From positions 1,399,501 to 1,463,500 of the forward strand of contig CM040743.1 in the NCBI GenBank assembly GCA_022829145.1: a DNA stretch of 64,000 bases. The letters run 5' to 3'. Below, piece after piece: positions 23,752 to 37,694 of the stretch (position 1 is its first letter; the number at the start of each line of letters is the position of its first letter). Source of the DNA: Albula goreensis (lineage: Eukaryota > Chordata > Actinopteri > Albuliformes > Albulidae). The notes beneath the pieces were generated by a model. The model was given only the letters and a program-made list of their open reading frames with translations, did not search any database and was not told the origin of the DNA. The position numbers and the translations under genes were made by a program.

Positions 23752-24040
23752 CTGCAGAGGAACAAAGACAAAATGATGAATAAAACAGCACAGTAAGTGA
23801 TTAAATACAGCTCCCTAGAAGATTTTCTGTTGTGATACCAGGTTTGTCTGCCATCTACTGGATTACTCTAACATTAAAGAAATATAAATCTTTCCAATGT
23901 ATTATGAATCTGGTCATTACTTATTTTCAGAAATAAGGTTTCACATATCTTTCATATGTGAAAAATAATTGGGTTCTCCACCAGTTCCATATTAACCAGG
24001 ACAACCTGAATTTCATTCATAAAAGGTGTACCCTGTACAG

Positions 24041-24099
24041 CAGGGGTCCCCAACCACCGGGCCGCGGACCAGTACCGGGCCGTGGGTCATTTAGTACAG
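24041..24099. mobile_element. Short insertion, possibly hAT-type, present only in copy A
   Basis: A 59-bp insert beginning CAGGGGTCCCCAACCACCGG, flanked by GTACAG at 24035-24040 and 24094-24099. The paralogous site near 32,150 reads straight through CTGTACAGGACATGCTGTGT without it. The CAGGGGTCCCCAACC start is like ends of vertebrate hAT elements, from memory. Confidence 0.55.
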
Positions 24100-24601
24100 G
24101 ACATGCTGTGTGCATTCGCATTTTACGCGAAGATGTGGTCCTGAAAAGCCTCGCATAAAGCAAAATCACGCTGTTTAAATTAATGGAAATGCCCAAGATG
24201 CGTTCGGCGTGGTGAAAATAAAAATAGCAAGAACTATCGGATAATGCTAATGGTACAGTATATACAATTTCTGCTAAATACATGCTGTACAGGTTGAAAT
24301 GATGAAAAAATTAAAACCGGTGGAACTAGACATGGAATTGCAAAATTCGTAGTTGCTGTGATGAATTAATGGAACTAAACAGTAGTTGCCATGAACAGGG
24401 TAGTTATGCCAAATCTGTAATGTAATACATGGTATGCCTTCAATCACAACCAAAATAATACCGTCAAATTTTTTAACTCAGACCACTTTTCAAACTTTAG
24501 AATGCATCAAGTGAGCCTTTACAAACTAGCTGTGAGTGAGACTGCATTGTGTCTCATATTAGGGGAAAGTGGATCTGGCATTTTTAAATGAGGAATCCCC
24601 T

Positions 24602-27600
24602 TTAGGGGTGTGGTGTGTTTGGGTTGTCCACTTCGCTCATGGCAGCGGTTAGCACCTCTTGCTTGGGCACCGTTTTCTTTGGCACTGGGAACACAACGCT
24701 CTTCCGGAGAGCGAATTGTGACAGGGGCATCTGCTTCCGGGTGCCTGATGGGTCCGTCATGTGGCTGACATGATTGTTGACCTCAGTCAGGATGTCGAGC
24801 AGGTCATACCCTCTGTCAAAAAAATAATATAACATTAGAAGAAAAGCAAGTTGTGATCGGGTCACACTGAAACATCTTCCAGGCCCACTGAGAGACTGTG
24901 TTCCATGGACTTGAGGGGAGGAAGCCGTACACACATACTGGGAGTGACCAGGAGAAGCTGCTACAGTGTGATGAGACTGAGCTTACTAATAACCAGCAGG
25001 GGTTGCTGGGAAAAGGGCAGCTGGTTTACTGGGGCCAATCACGTGTGGCCCTCGGGGGAGGCAGGCCATAACCCCCACTGGCATGGCCCAGGTGTGATGC
25101 CGCACAGCCATCCAAATGCTCGTATCACACCTGAACGGGACTTTCACCCCAGAGCTGAGCTTGTGAAGGAGCGTAGGCTGACGTAGGAGTGCATCGGCCT
25201 ATGAGAGACTTTCCATGGTGGAGGAGGGAATTCAGTGGAGAGGCTTTTAGCGGTTTGTATTTCTGAGCAATACTGAACAGGAAACGCCTGCAGTGATCAA
25301 CAGCCCATCTGAACTCAGCCAATCCCGTCAGCCTCCCACAGCAACACTTTCTCCCTCCGACTCGGGAACAGAAAGACTCACTACACACTACTGAAGCTCC
25401 ACCAGTTACACACTGCCTGTGTCCTCCACACTGCTGAATCTCCACCAGTTACACACTGCCTGTGTCCTCCACACTGCTGAATCTCCACCAGTTACACACT
25501 GCCTGTGTCCTCCACACTGCTGAAGCTCCACCAGTTACACACTGCCTGTGTCCTCCACACTGCTGAAGCTCCACCAATTACACACTGCCTGTGTCCTCCA
25601 CACTGCTGAAGCCCCACCAGTTACACACTGCCTGTGTCCTCCACACTGCTGAAGCTCCACCAGTTACACACTGCCTGTGTCCTCCACACTGCTGAAGCTC
25701 CACCAGTTACACACTGCCTGTGTCCTCCACACTGCTGAAGCTCCACCAATTACACACTGCCTGTGTCCTCCACACTGCTGAGCCCCACCAGTTACACACT
25801 GCCTGTGTCCTCCACACTGCTGAGCCCTACCAGTTACACACTGCCTGTGTCCTCCACACTGCTGAAGCTCCACCAATTACACACTGCCTGTGTCCTCCAC
25901 ACTGCTGAGCCCTACCAGTTACACACTGCCTGTGTTCTCCACACTGCTGAGCCCTACCAGTTACACACTGCCTGTGTTCTCCACACTGCTGAGCCCTACC
26001 AGTTACACACTGCCTGTGTCCTCCACACTGCTGAAGCTCCACCAGTTACACACTGCCTGTGTCCTCCACACTGCTGAAGCTCCACCAATTACACACTGCC
26101 TGTGTCCTCCACTGCCTGTGTCCTCCACACTGCTGAAGCTCCACCAATTACACACTGCCTGTGTCCTCCACACTGCTGAGCCCCACCAGTTACACACTGC
26201 CTGTGTCCTCAGAGGATGACACAGTCAGCCGATACTCAGCATCTGCAGAAACCTGGCCAATCAGAACATGCGTCTTGATGTGTCATAGACATATTATTCT
26301 TACACACACTCAGAATTCCCTGCTCAAATGTAACTGACTGTGTTCAGTCATGCTCAGTATACTCACCTGGGCACCATTTCCAGAAGGTTCTGGCAGAGAG
26401 ACTGAATGAACCAGGTGCCCTTTATCTTGTCTCTGAAGGAGGTGAAGTCAGGCATGGTGGCCATCCCCAGCAGGAAGTCCGTCTCAGCGGGGATGCAGTC
26501 TGTGATGTTCATGTTGTCGGCCACAATGTGTACTGGCTGCTGTACCTTTGTGCCCTGGCTGGTCTGGATGAAGAACAGCTTGGGTTTCCCCACCAGAGAG
26601 GGGCACCTGTCCCCCGAAAAGGGCCCAGTGAGCTGCTCGAGGTTCACCATTTCCCCATCCCTACCGTACACCCAGTCCCGATCACCATGGCTCAGCACAC
26701 AGACCACCAGGCAGTCCATCCTGCTGTGGTCTTTCCTGCTCAGCTCCTCCATCAAAGAGAGCATACGCTGCACACTGCAGTCTCGCTCGATCTGCGTCTC
26801 AAAGCCCAGCCAATCAAACACCAGCTTCAGGTTCTCTGAGGATACACCAGAGACAACTGTAGAACTCCAGCGATCTAGTAAACCACTCAAATGACTTAAC
26901 TATTACAGTATTTTCAAGAGTTTTCTTGAAGGATTTGAGTGGTTTATTAGAGTACTAGACTAAAAGCAAAATAGAGAAGTGTAACAGTCTTGCATTCTAG
27001 TAAACCATTTAAATGTAAAATCAGATTTCATTGGTGACAAACAAGTGTCCATATCCCTCTGTCAGGTTTTTGTGAAACTCACAGAAACTTGCTTACCCTC
27101 ATCTACTTCTGTTCCATGACGGTTTGTCAATAACTGTGTGAAGTGCTGGTTGCTTATGACCAGGCAATATCCTCTTGTCCTGTCATCTTTCATCTCATAG
27201 GCATCCTGTTTCCACAGAATAAAACACACTTGCTGACTGTAATGGTGATGTGTTTTTGTGGTACCGTGTGAAATAGCTGTATTTTTGATTCACAACTTTG
27301 AACAAATACAGGTATATTTGTGTCTGTGTGTGTTTGTGTCCGTGAGCATTTTGTGTGTGTGTGTGAGTAGTTTTTGTACCGAGCGTCTTTCAGGAGAAGG
27401 CTCTGCAGATTTTCGGTTTTCCTCACATGAAGAATATAAACTGCTGCTTTGCACTGAAAAAAAAGAGTGAGCAGATGAGGCCATTATAACCCTGGACAAG
27501 TGCAGAGTAATACAGGAGAGAGAGAGAGTGAGTGACAGCAAAGAGAGAACAAGACCCACACTGAGGAAGAGAAACAGGAGCAGGTAGAGACTCTTCCCAA

Positions 27601-30600
27601 ATATTACCCTCTTCTGTTATGTTTCTTTGTGTGCCCCCTACTTGGAGGAATGAGCTACTCACTAAAATAAAAACGTAACATAAGTATTCCTGAAAGAAAT
27701 CAAATACCTTTCATTGTCATAAAAAGTTTGTCAACAAAACCTACCACTGAGTGTGTTTTGGGGGGGGGGGTTCCAAGGAAGAGCAGATGATTTCTGATGT
27801 ATCAACAATAAATTAAAATGTGTTTTATTTCAGACTGCATGAGTAGCACATGCTGTATATACTTTTACTGTATCATGCCTGATGTTCCTTTCTCTAGTCA
27901 TGTAGCTCCCTGTACATGTGTGTACTTAACATACTGTATGTGCCTTTCTAGTTAAAGTTATTAGAGTAGCCTTTTTAAAAGTAATGTACAACAGGCAACA
28001 ATTACATCAGCACTAACTTCAATCAATTAGGAATCCAACCTCATTAAACTGTATTTTGCCATCACATTCAGAATTACAGAACTTTCAGAGTTGTGAACGT
28101 TCTCTGTTTCCAATGTGTTTGCACCTCTTTACAGTTAGTGGATGCATGCTAAGAGACTTATGTTGGACTCTCCATAACTGCATTTATACAACTGATTAGA
28201 TTTTTTTACAGGCAGACAGTGGACACACAAGACAGACTGACAGAGGATGAATAGTACTTGTTTAGCTGTGTCTCACCCAGGTCCTTGAGGAGGGACGGTT
28301 CCATCTCTTGCAGTTTCTCACAGAAAGAAGCTACCATCTCCATGGCTGCTTGTAGAGCTCGGTATAAGTGTCTCATTTTCTCCTGACTGGTCACAGCAGC
28401 CGTGATCTGACTGTACAGCTCACTGTGGATCATCTTTTTATCATGAAGAGCATCTGCCATGAGCTGTGGAGAAGTAACCCTCTCAATGAGCTCTTCTCTG
28501 TGCTCCTCTACAAACTGTGACCCTGGGGAGAGGAGGTAAGGCACTGTATTAGATTACTGTAAGACCAGGTACAAAAGGTCCTGCTATCAGACTTACTCTG
28601 TACAGAGTATTACTCTACACTAGGGTTGTTCAGTATACCGGTACTTTAAAATTACCACAATACCAAAATTTTTGGTATACTGGTTCTGGATTCCTCAGCA
28701 GAGAATGAGCGTGAGGGGAGGGGAAGAGAGTAGCTCATTGCTCCAGATCAGCAGACTTGAGTGTTGGTGGACTTGATCTTTTGTAAATAGTTGTTTTAGT
28801 CCCGTTACTGGGTCCAAGGTTGATGTGTGTGTGGAACTAAAAAGTGAGTAATGTCTCTGTTCTCTTATTTAAGTTTTCTCTGAGCGATAGCTAGTCACCT
28901 GCAGTCTGCAATATATTGTCTGTTGTTATTGTTGTCATTGTGAATATCATTGTTAACCTTGTAAAAGAGGCAGCATTTTTATTGCAATTGTAATTTGTGT
29001 TATTTGTATGTCTCTCTTTATAGATACCGCATGTCTTTTGAGCCAATATGAAAAAGTAGCTCACGCAACGCTCAGCTCTGTATCTGATCTTAGCGGTTAG
29101 CTAGCGACTTTCAAGTTGTCAGATAGGTTACTTCCTCAACATTTACCTATTTGATACAAAACTAGATATCTTGCGATGGCTAACATCTTTATGTATGTAT
29201 TCACCAACAATTCTAATCTCTCAATCCCTCAAATCCCCTTTCTCTCATTCTTAGATAAAAAAAAAACTGGTTGACGTCAATCGGCACTTTTCTGGAAAGT
29301 TGAACCAAAAGCTGGACTTTTTTCAACTTGGAAAGCGCTTCTGTTCTGCCAAAAAGCAGCCGGTAGCAGCGCTTTTTAAAAAGCTGCCCCTTCCCATAGG
29401 ATTCCATGCAAAATAGACAGTGGCAGTTGGGGGGAAAACGCTACCTGTGAATACGGCCAAAGGTAGCCGATTGATTTGGTATTAATACTGAGGTACCGTT
29501 ACAGACAGGCCATGTCCGAGTGCGATCACATGATGACCCTGTAAGCGTGCCAGGATGATAGACTAGATCGCCTGTTGTAATATTATTAATTATTTTTGGT
29601 AATCTAATACATTTTATACTTAGTGGATCCCATAGAACACTTCAGCTTGTTTGCGTAAAATACGAGGGTTGACGTTGCTTAATGAGAATATGGTTTGACC
29701 CAGTGACGCGCTGGGATGACGGTATATCCGGTGTGGTTAGCGCGGCAGGTTTGGTGTGTGACACTGGCTGGACGTAAGTAAGCCGCTGAAGCGGGGGTCG
29801 TCAATTCCCGGAGCCCACGGACATTGGAATCCATGTTTTCCCTTGTGGGAATAGCAGCCCTAACCGACCTTGTACGGCAAATAACCAAAAGGGGATCTTT
29901 TAGAAATACAAACCTAAACGAACCGATTGCTGTACGGGAGCGATTGCACCCCGCATCAAACCAGAGACCAGGCTGTCCGTCACCGGGCGACCAGATCCAG
30001 CTGGCTGCCGAAGTAGAAGCTCCGGCGGGGAACCAGGTAATGTAAACCTTTCTTTTATATTGTAAGCAACAAATTCGCATCGATCCAACACTACTCTACA
30101 TAGTAATGCTAATATAGACAGTGCAGAGCTGAGTGGTTCATGGGGTAGCAGGCACAGATCATTAGATTAATAGAGCCTGTCTTACCCAGTTTCGCTATGA
30201 GGTTGGGGCTTCTGCTCTGTACGAGTTTGAAGAACTCTTTGCTTCCTGAGCTCAGAGCTCTGTAGAATATTGTCATTTCCTCCTCCTCTGTCTCAGCAGC
30301 ACAGTTCTGCCTGTACAGATCTCCATGGATGCTGGCTTCAGGGGGGTGTCCTGCTGTTAAACAGAGTGCCTTAGACTAAATTACACCACATTACACTGCA
30401 GACACAGCATTCGGAATATACAATAAACCAAGATCAAGGTTGTTTGAGTTACTCCATGTGATGTGGCTTCACTAAAGCAAGTACAGTAGGTTTAGCTTAA
30501 TCAATGTCAGTTAATGAAAGCTTAAACAAAAGCAGTTTACAGCAAAATCAACCCAGGTCAAACCTGCTCTGTCCAGCAGTGCGCACATTCACATAGAATG

Positions 30601-31869
30601 GGGAAGGGTCCACCATGTTGAGTGGAATAACAGAATGAACAGAGCAGAATATTTTACTCTCATACAGTCACCTCTTATTATACAGGACTAAGAGGACCAG
30701 AAAAGCCTGACAACAGCAAAGAGTAATATGGCCACTGCTGCCAAGACCTGCAAAGAAGCCTGGGAAAAATGTAAACCGTGTGGATTTCAGCTTCACTTAT
30801 TCTAATCTCAGATGACAATTAAACCCAGTGTATAAAGCAATGAGAGGCTATAAGGACAAATAAATGAATTGAGTATCTAAGTGAATTCCCATCATAAATG
30901 AATAAATAACACTACAAATAATATTTGTAGGTAAAGTGAGCAATGGAAGGATGAAAAGTTGACATTTTAATTAGTGATTTGAATACACTGTGCTCAGGTA
31001 CTAGCTGAAAAAATTTAAATGTTGAATAAACTTGAATATACAAGTTTTGCAACAAGAAATCCAAGACGTGCAAGCCAAGTGTTATTTCTGAGTTCACCAT
31101 TGGGGCCGACAAAACCACACAAGAGTAACCTAAACCAGTCTCTTTTGCACTGTGCATGAGCGTTTGCATGCTTCATCTACAAACAAATAAAAATGAGAGA
31201 AAAAAGAAAGAAATGCCCATATTAAAGTATACAGTAGTGACTTCAACACCTCCAAAAATCAAAACTACACCTGGAATCTAAATTCTGTCAGTGTAGATTA
31301 TTATGTTACCTCAGTGTCTGGATACAGAACTGCCACTGTTTAAGTTGACCAAAATCATTTTCTTAAAAATATTACAAATAATGTTTAGTTAATTTATATC
31401 GATCTGTGGGGGGATGTGTTATGTTAATTTAATCCAAGGGTCATGTTATGAAAGATGGTTTGACAATGAAAGATGGTTTATTTGCTGGTACTCTGAATAA
31501 GAGGTTTGGTTGATCTGGTGGTTGGGTGATATGTTACCATAGCGATGTACCCACAGTGGGTCATGTGCAGAAGGACAAACCTCACTCACTTTAAATGATG
31601 AAAATTAAAGAACAACGAGCTCTTCAAATTTAAATCAGGCCAGTTGTTCTGTGCTGTACAATCAGAGACTGTTCGGAGGACAAAATGAGTGACTGGGATT
31701 TGTTGTTCACCAACTGAGGATTGTAAATAACTCTACAAAACCATCAAAGTTGCAGAACTCACATACATAAGAACAGCCGACTATCCACTTTCCCTCATAC
31801 AGGTAAAAAAAAGAGAGTAGGATTAAACACACCTTTGAGGGAAGGTCCATGGTAGCCGGAGGATTTAGC
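24602..31869 (-). CDS. CARD-caspase-8-like pseudoprotease, copy A (start exon not found)
   Basis: Exons (minus): possible 31833-31869 (small, AKSSGYHGPSLK), 30186-30353 (half-CARD), 28277-28522 (CARD, GSQFVEEHREELIERVT), 27380-27453 (Ser/Glu-rich linker), 27097-27205 (p20 start: RGYCLVISN, then NRHGTE), 26367-26835 (p20/p10: CVLSHGDRDW, KPKLFFIQTSQG, DFLLGMATMP, GTWFIQSLCQNL), 24602-24812 (p10 end: GYDLLDILTEVNN, ending at a TAA). The small exon through stop is 1,314 nt and in frame. The p20/p10 part resembles caspase-8. The catalytic His (SHG) and both pocket Arg positions (NRHGT and SFRDK) are kept, but the Cys codon is AGC (26558-26560), so the protein should not cleave peptides. Teleosts are known to have CARD-bearing caspase-8 relatives; which one this is needs a tree. 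No initiator ATG exon was found. Confidence 0.75.
25385..26212. repeat. 43-bp minisatellite, copy A (~19 units)
   Basis: The unit contains GAAGCTCCACCAGTTACACA and CTGCCTGTGTCCTCCACACT. It lies in the intron between the p20/p10 and p10-end exons of caspase copy A. The same array sits at the matching place in copy B. Confidence 0.95.
28545..30185. other. Intron between half-CARD and CARD exons; possible transposon debris
   Basis: Near 28,625-28,690 a motif GTATACCGGTACTTTAAAAT recalls dispersed fish repeats. The rest shows no supported exon. A short open stretch at 29,824-30,045 has no recognisable product. Confidence 0.35.
30354..31530. other. Intron or spacer, nothing recognised
   Basis: AT-rich DNA upstream of the half-CARD exon, ending where homology to the 23.4-kb paralog starts (about 31,530). 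No array, RNA gene or coding exon was seen. Confidence 0.35.
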
Positions 31870-32489
31870 CTGCAGAGGAACAAAGACAAAATGATGAATA
31901 AAACAGCACAGTAAGTGATTAAATACAGCTCCCTAGAAGATTTTCTGTTGTGATACCAGGTTTGTCTGCCATCTACTGGATTACTCTAACATTAAAGAAA
32001 CATAAATCTGTCCAATGTATTATGAATCTGGTCATTACTTATTTTCAGAAATAAGGTTTCACATATCTTTCATATGTGAAACATAATTGGGTTCTCCACC
32101 AGTTCCATATTAACTAGGACAACCTGAATTTCATTCATAAAAGGTGGACCCTGTACAGGACATGCTGTGTCCCGTACCTCTGCATTGCTGTGGAAAATTC
32201 GGCGTGGTGTACGGTAACCACAAGCACACACAGGTGTGATGAATTAATGGAACTAGGTGGAACAGTAGTTGCTAAGTAACTCCATGAACAGGGTAGTTAT
32301 GCCAAATCTGTAATGTAATACATGGTATCAATCACAACCAAAATAATATTGTCAAATTTTTTAACTCAGACCACTTTTCAAACTTTAGAATGCATCAAGT
32401 GACTCTTTAAAAACTAGCTGTGAGTGAGACTGCATTGTGTCCCATATTAGGGGAAAGTGGATCTGGCATTTTTAAATGAGGAATCCCCT

Positions 32490-35400
32490 TTAGGGGTGTG
32501 GTGTGTTTGGGTTGTCCACTTCGCTCATGGCAGTGGTTAGCACCTTTAGGTTGGGTGGAGGTTTCTTTGGCACTGGGAACACAACGCTCTTCCGGAGGGC
32601 GAATTGTGACAGGGGCATCTGCTTCCGGGTGCCTGATGAGTCCGTCATGTGGCTGACATGATTATTGACCTCAGTCAGGATGTCAAGCAGGTCATACCCT
32701 CTGTCAAAAAAATAATATAACATTAGAAGAAAAGCAAGTTGTGATCGGGTCACACTAAAACATCTTCCAGGCCCACTGAGAGACTGTGTTCCATGGACTT
32801 GAGGGGAGGAGGACGTACACACTGGGGGTGTGTTCCAATACTCAAATTTGTCTCCTCCTTTCCTCCTTTCCTCCGGAAACTGATTATGTGTCCTCCTTCC
32901 CTCCACCGCTCCAAAACAAAATCTCGCCTCCTCCTTTCCTCCTTTCTTCCAAATGAAGGATACATCGATGTATCCTACCACAGTAGTCTTTTCACATTTT
33001 TGGGTGACATCATTGTGCTCACGACCAGTCAGGTTAAATGACCATCCCACTGAATATTTCACCACTGAAAATTTCTAAAACATGACAAGGGATTTACCAA
33101 CACCTGAATATTAGTGCCAGATCAGTAAACAGTGATCGGGTAATTTACAATTATGGGAAAACTGTTGTTTTGCGTTTTCAAACATATCCACATTGATACG
33201 AATTGCAATACGCAATGGTAATGGTAATGGTAATTTTAACCATGTAAAATTGAGCAAGTTTATGTTGCGGTAAGTTTATTTATTCCTTATCCAAATTTTT
33301 ATGTTACATCATGAGCAGAATACTCAGGAACAGAAAGACTCACTACACACTACTGAAGCTCCACCAGTTACACACTGCCTGTGTCCTCCACACTGCTGAA
33401 GCTCCACCAGTTACACGCTGCCTGTGTCCTCCACACTGCCAGTCTCCACCAGTTACACACTGCCTGTGTCCTCCACACTGCTGAAGCTCCACCAGTTACA
33501 CACTGCCTGTGTCCTCCACACTGCTGAAGCTCCACCAGTTACACACTGCCTGTGTCCTCCACACTGCTGAAGCTCCACCAGTTACACACACTGCCTGTGT
33601 CCTCCACACTGCTGAAGCTCCACCAATTACACACTGCCTGTGTCCTCCACACTGCTGAAGCTCCACCAGTTACACACTGCCTGTGTCCTCCACACTGCTG
33701 AAGCTCCACCAGTTACACACTGCCTGTGTCCTCCACACTGCTGAAGCTCCACCAGTTACACACTGCCTGTGTCCTCCACACTGCTGAGCCCCACCAGTTA
33801 CACACTGCCTGTGTCCTCCACACTGCTGAAGCTCCACCAGTTACACACTGCCTGTGTCCTCCACACTGCTGAAGCTCCACCAGTTACACACTGCCTGTGT
33901 CCTCCACACTGCTGAAACTCCACCAGTTACACACTGCCTGTGTCCTCCACACTGCTGAAGCTCCACCAGTTACACACTGCCTGTGTCCTCCACACTGCTG
34001 AAGCTCCACCAGTTACACACTGCCTGTGTCCTCCACACTGCTGAAGCTCCACCAGTTACACACTGCCTGTGTCCTCCACACTGCTGAAGCTCCACCAGTT
34101 ACACACTGCCTGTGTCCTCCACACTGCTGAAGCTCCACCAGTTACACACTGCCTGTGTCCTCCACACTGCTGAAGCTCCACCAGTTACACACTGCCTGTG
34201 TCCTCCACACTGCTGAAGCTCCACCAGTTACACACTGCCTGTGTCCTCCACTGCTGAAGCTCCACCAGTTACACACTGCCTGTGTCCTCCTCACTGCTGA
34301 AGCTCCACCAGTTACACACTGCCTGTTTCCTCCACACTGCTGAAGCTCCACCAGTTACACACTGCCTGTGTCCTCCACACTGCTGAAGCTCCACCAGTTA
34401 CACACTGCCTGTGTCCTCCACACTGCTGAAGCTCCACCAGTTACACACTGCCTGTGTCCTCAGAGGATGACACAGTCAGCCGATACTCGGTTCAGGCATC
34501 TGCAGAAACCTGACCAATCAGAACATGCCTCTTGATGTGTCATACACTTATTATTCTTACACACACTCAGAATTCCCTGCTCAAATGTGACTGACTGTGT
34601 TCAGTCATGCTCAGTATACTCACCTGGGCACCATTTCCAGAAGGTTCTGGCAGAGAGACTGAATGAACCAGGTGCCCTTTATCTTGTCTCTGAAGGAGAC
34701 GTAGCCTGGCATGGTGGCCATCCCCAGCAGGAAGTCCGTCTCAGCGGGGATGGAGTCTGTGATGTTCATGTTGTCGGTCACAATGTGTACTGGCCGCTGT
34801 ACCTTCATGCCCTGGCTGGTCTGGATGAAGAACAGCTTGGGTTTCCCCACCAGAGAGGGGCACCTGTCCCCCGAAAAGGGCCCAGTGAGCTGCTCGAGGT
34901 TCACCTTGTTCCCGTCCACCCCGTGCACTAGGCCTCGATCACCATGGCTCAGCACACAGACCACCAGGCAGTCCATCCCACTGTGGTCTTTCCTGCTCAA
35001 CTCCTCCATCAAAGAGAGCATACGCTGCACACTGCAGTCTCGCTCGATTTGCGTCTCAAAGCCCAGCCAATCAAACACCAGCTTCAGGTTCTCTGAGGAT
35101 ACACCAGAGACAACTGTAGAACTCCAACAATCCACTCAAATGACTAAACTATTACAGTATTTTAGAGAGTTTCCTTGAAGGATTTGAGTTTATTAGAGTA
35201 CTAGACTAAAACCAAAATAGAGGAAAGTGTAAACGTCTTGTAATCTTGCAGGTGCTTTTTATTCAAAGCGACACACTAAGCGACAAGTTACTTACTCTCA
35301 TCTACTTCTGTTCCATGACGGTTTTTCAGACATATTATCGAATTTGTGAAGTGCTGGTTGCTTATGACCAGGCAATATCCTCTTGTCCTGTCATCTTTCA

Positions 35401-35663
35401 TCTCATAGGCATCCTGTTTCCACAGAATAAAACACACTTGCTGACTGTAATAGTGATGTGTTTTTGTGGTACCGTGTGAAATAGCTTTTTTTTTGATTCA
35501 CAAGTTTGAACAAATACAGGTATATTTGTGTCTGTGTGTGTTTGTGTCCGTGAGCATTTTGTGTGTGTGTGTGTGAGTAGTTTTTGTACCGAGCGTCTTT
35601 CAGGAGAAGGCTCTGCAGATTTTTGGTTTTCCTCACATGAAGAATGTAAACTGCTGCTTTGCA
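32490..35663 (-). CDS. Caspase-8-like pseudoprotease, copy B (N-terminus uncertain)
   Basis: Exons (minus): 35590-35663 (linker), 35296-35413 (p20 start; 9 nt longer than copy A), 34624-35092 (p20/p10), 32490-32700 (p10 end with TAA). It is close to copy A, with conserved SHGDRG, KPKLFFIQTSQG and GTWFIQSLCQNL. The catalytic Cys is again Ser (codon 34815-34817). No CARD exon was found between 35.7 and 38.5 kb, where a Tc1 remnant sits. The next upstream coding exon is TRIM exon 5, which ends in phase 1, exactly the phase the linker exon needs. So this copy may be spliced to the TRIM N-terminus (2,019 nt, in frame). Alternatively it has an unseen start, or is a decaying copy, although its frame is intact. 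Confidence 0.72.
33335..34462. repeat. 43-bp minisatellite, copy B (~26 units)
   Basis: Same unit as at 25.4-26.2 kb, but with more copies and more uniform units. It lies in the corresponding intron of caspase copy B. Confidence 0.95.
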
Positions 35664-36551
35664 CTGAAAAAAAGAGTGAGCAGATGAGGCCATTATAACC
35701 TTGGACAAGTGCAGAGTAATACAGGAGAGAGAGAGTGAGTGACAGCAAAGAGAGAACAAGACCCACTCTGAGGAAGAGAAACAGGAGCAGGTAGAGACTC
35801 TTCCCAAATATTACCCTCTTCTGTTATGTTTCTTTGTGTGCCCCCTACTTGGAGGAATGAGCTACTCACTGAAATTAAAATGTAACATAACTCGGAGTTT
35901 TCACCTCACACCTAATGCTCTGTATTGAGGGTTTCTGTACCAAGTTTAAAAAAGGTTTTCAGCTTAGGTCACTAGGTAGGTAGCCTGAAGACCATGTGTA
36001 CTGATAAACTGGTATATAACTATACCAGCCAGTTGCCATCTCTTACTAATAGCTACTTATATAGCTACCTTTTTAGTGCTTCTCGCTTACTTTTTGCCAT
36101 AGTTAATGACATAAAATCCAAAGAAGCAGCTAGGTAAGTATTCTATCAAATGGCCACCCAGCTGAGGCAAAAAGAGAGCAGGGTGAAATAAGAATGCAGT
36201 TATTTAGCTAAAATGATACCTGCTATTTAGGTAGTTTACTAGATACAAAGCAAAATTGAATTTAAGGTGATAATTTCAAATAATTATGTGTGCAATAACC
36301 AAATCAGCTATCATCTTAAAAACATAGCCAAACTTGGAGATTTTCTGTCAAAACATGACGTAGAGAAGCTCATACATGCATTCATTTCCAGCAGGGTGGA
36401 CCTCCTTCCTGAAGCCTTTCAAAGTGTTCCAGCCATGGCCATTTTCAAGTCCAAGTTCAATGTTCTCAGATGCTTTTAGTAAACTGTAATTTAGGCTACT
36501 TTTGTTTTTAATCTCTATTTACTCTTTTCTTTTCATTCTTTTATTAAATTA

Positions 36552-37694
<1,143 letters not shown>

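Larger units (their letters stand above)
23405..27660. repeat. Segmental duplication, copy A
   Basis: Matches about 31,530-35,870 in the same orientation, with offsets from about 7.9 to 8.25 kb. It carries the small exon, the four caspase exons and the 43-bp array. Near-identical stretches include 23,410-24,035, 24,440-24,900, 26,215-26,870 and 27,060-27,660. Between them the copies differ by unrelated inserted DNA (about 24,910-25,380 versus 32,820-33,335). Confidence 0.9.
31530..35870. repeat. Segmental duplication, copy B
   Basis: Partner of 23,405-27,660. It includes the small exon 31833-31869, four caspase exons and the 43-bp array. The homology ends near 35,870 just before unrelated DNA leading to the Tc1 remnant. 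Confidence 0.9.

Noticed and set aside
29679..30080. 133-codon minus ORF
   Set aside because: No recognisable domain, no splice context fitting the neighbouring exons, and it lies within the CARD gene intron.
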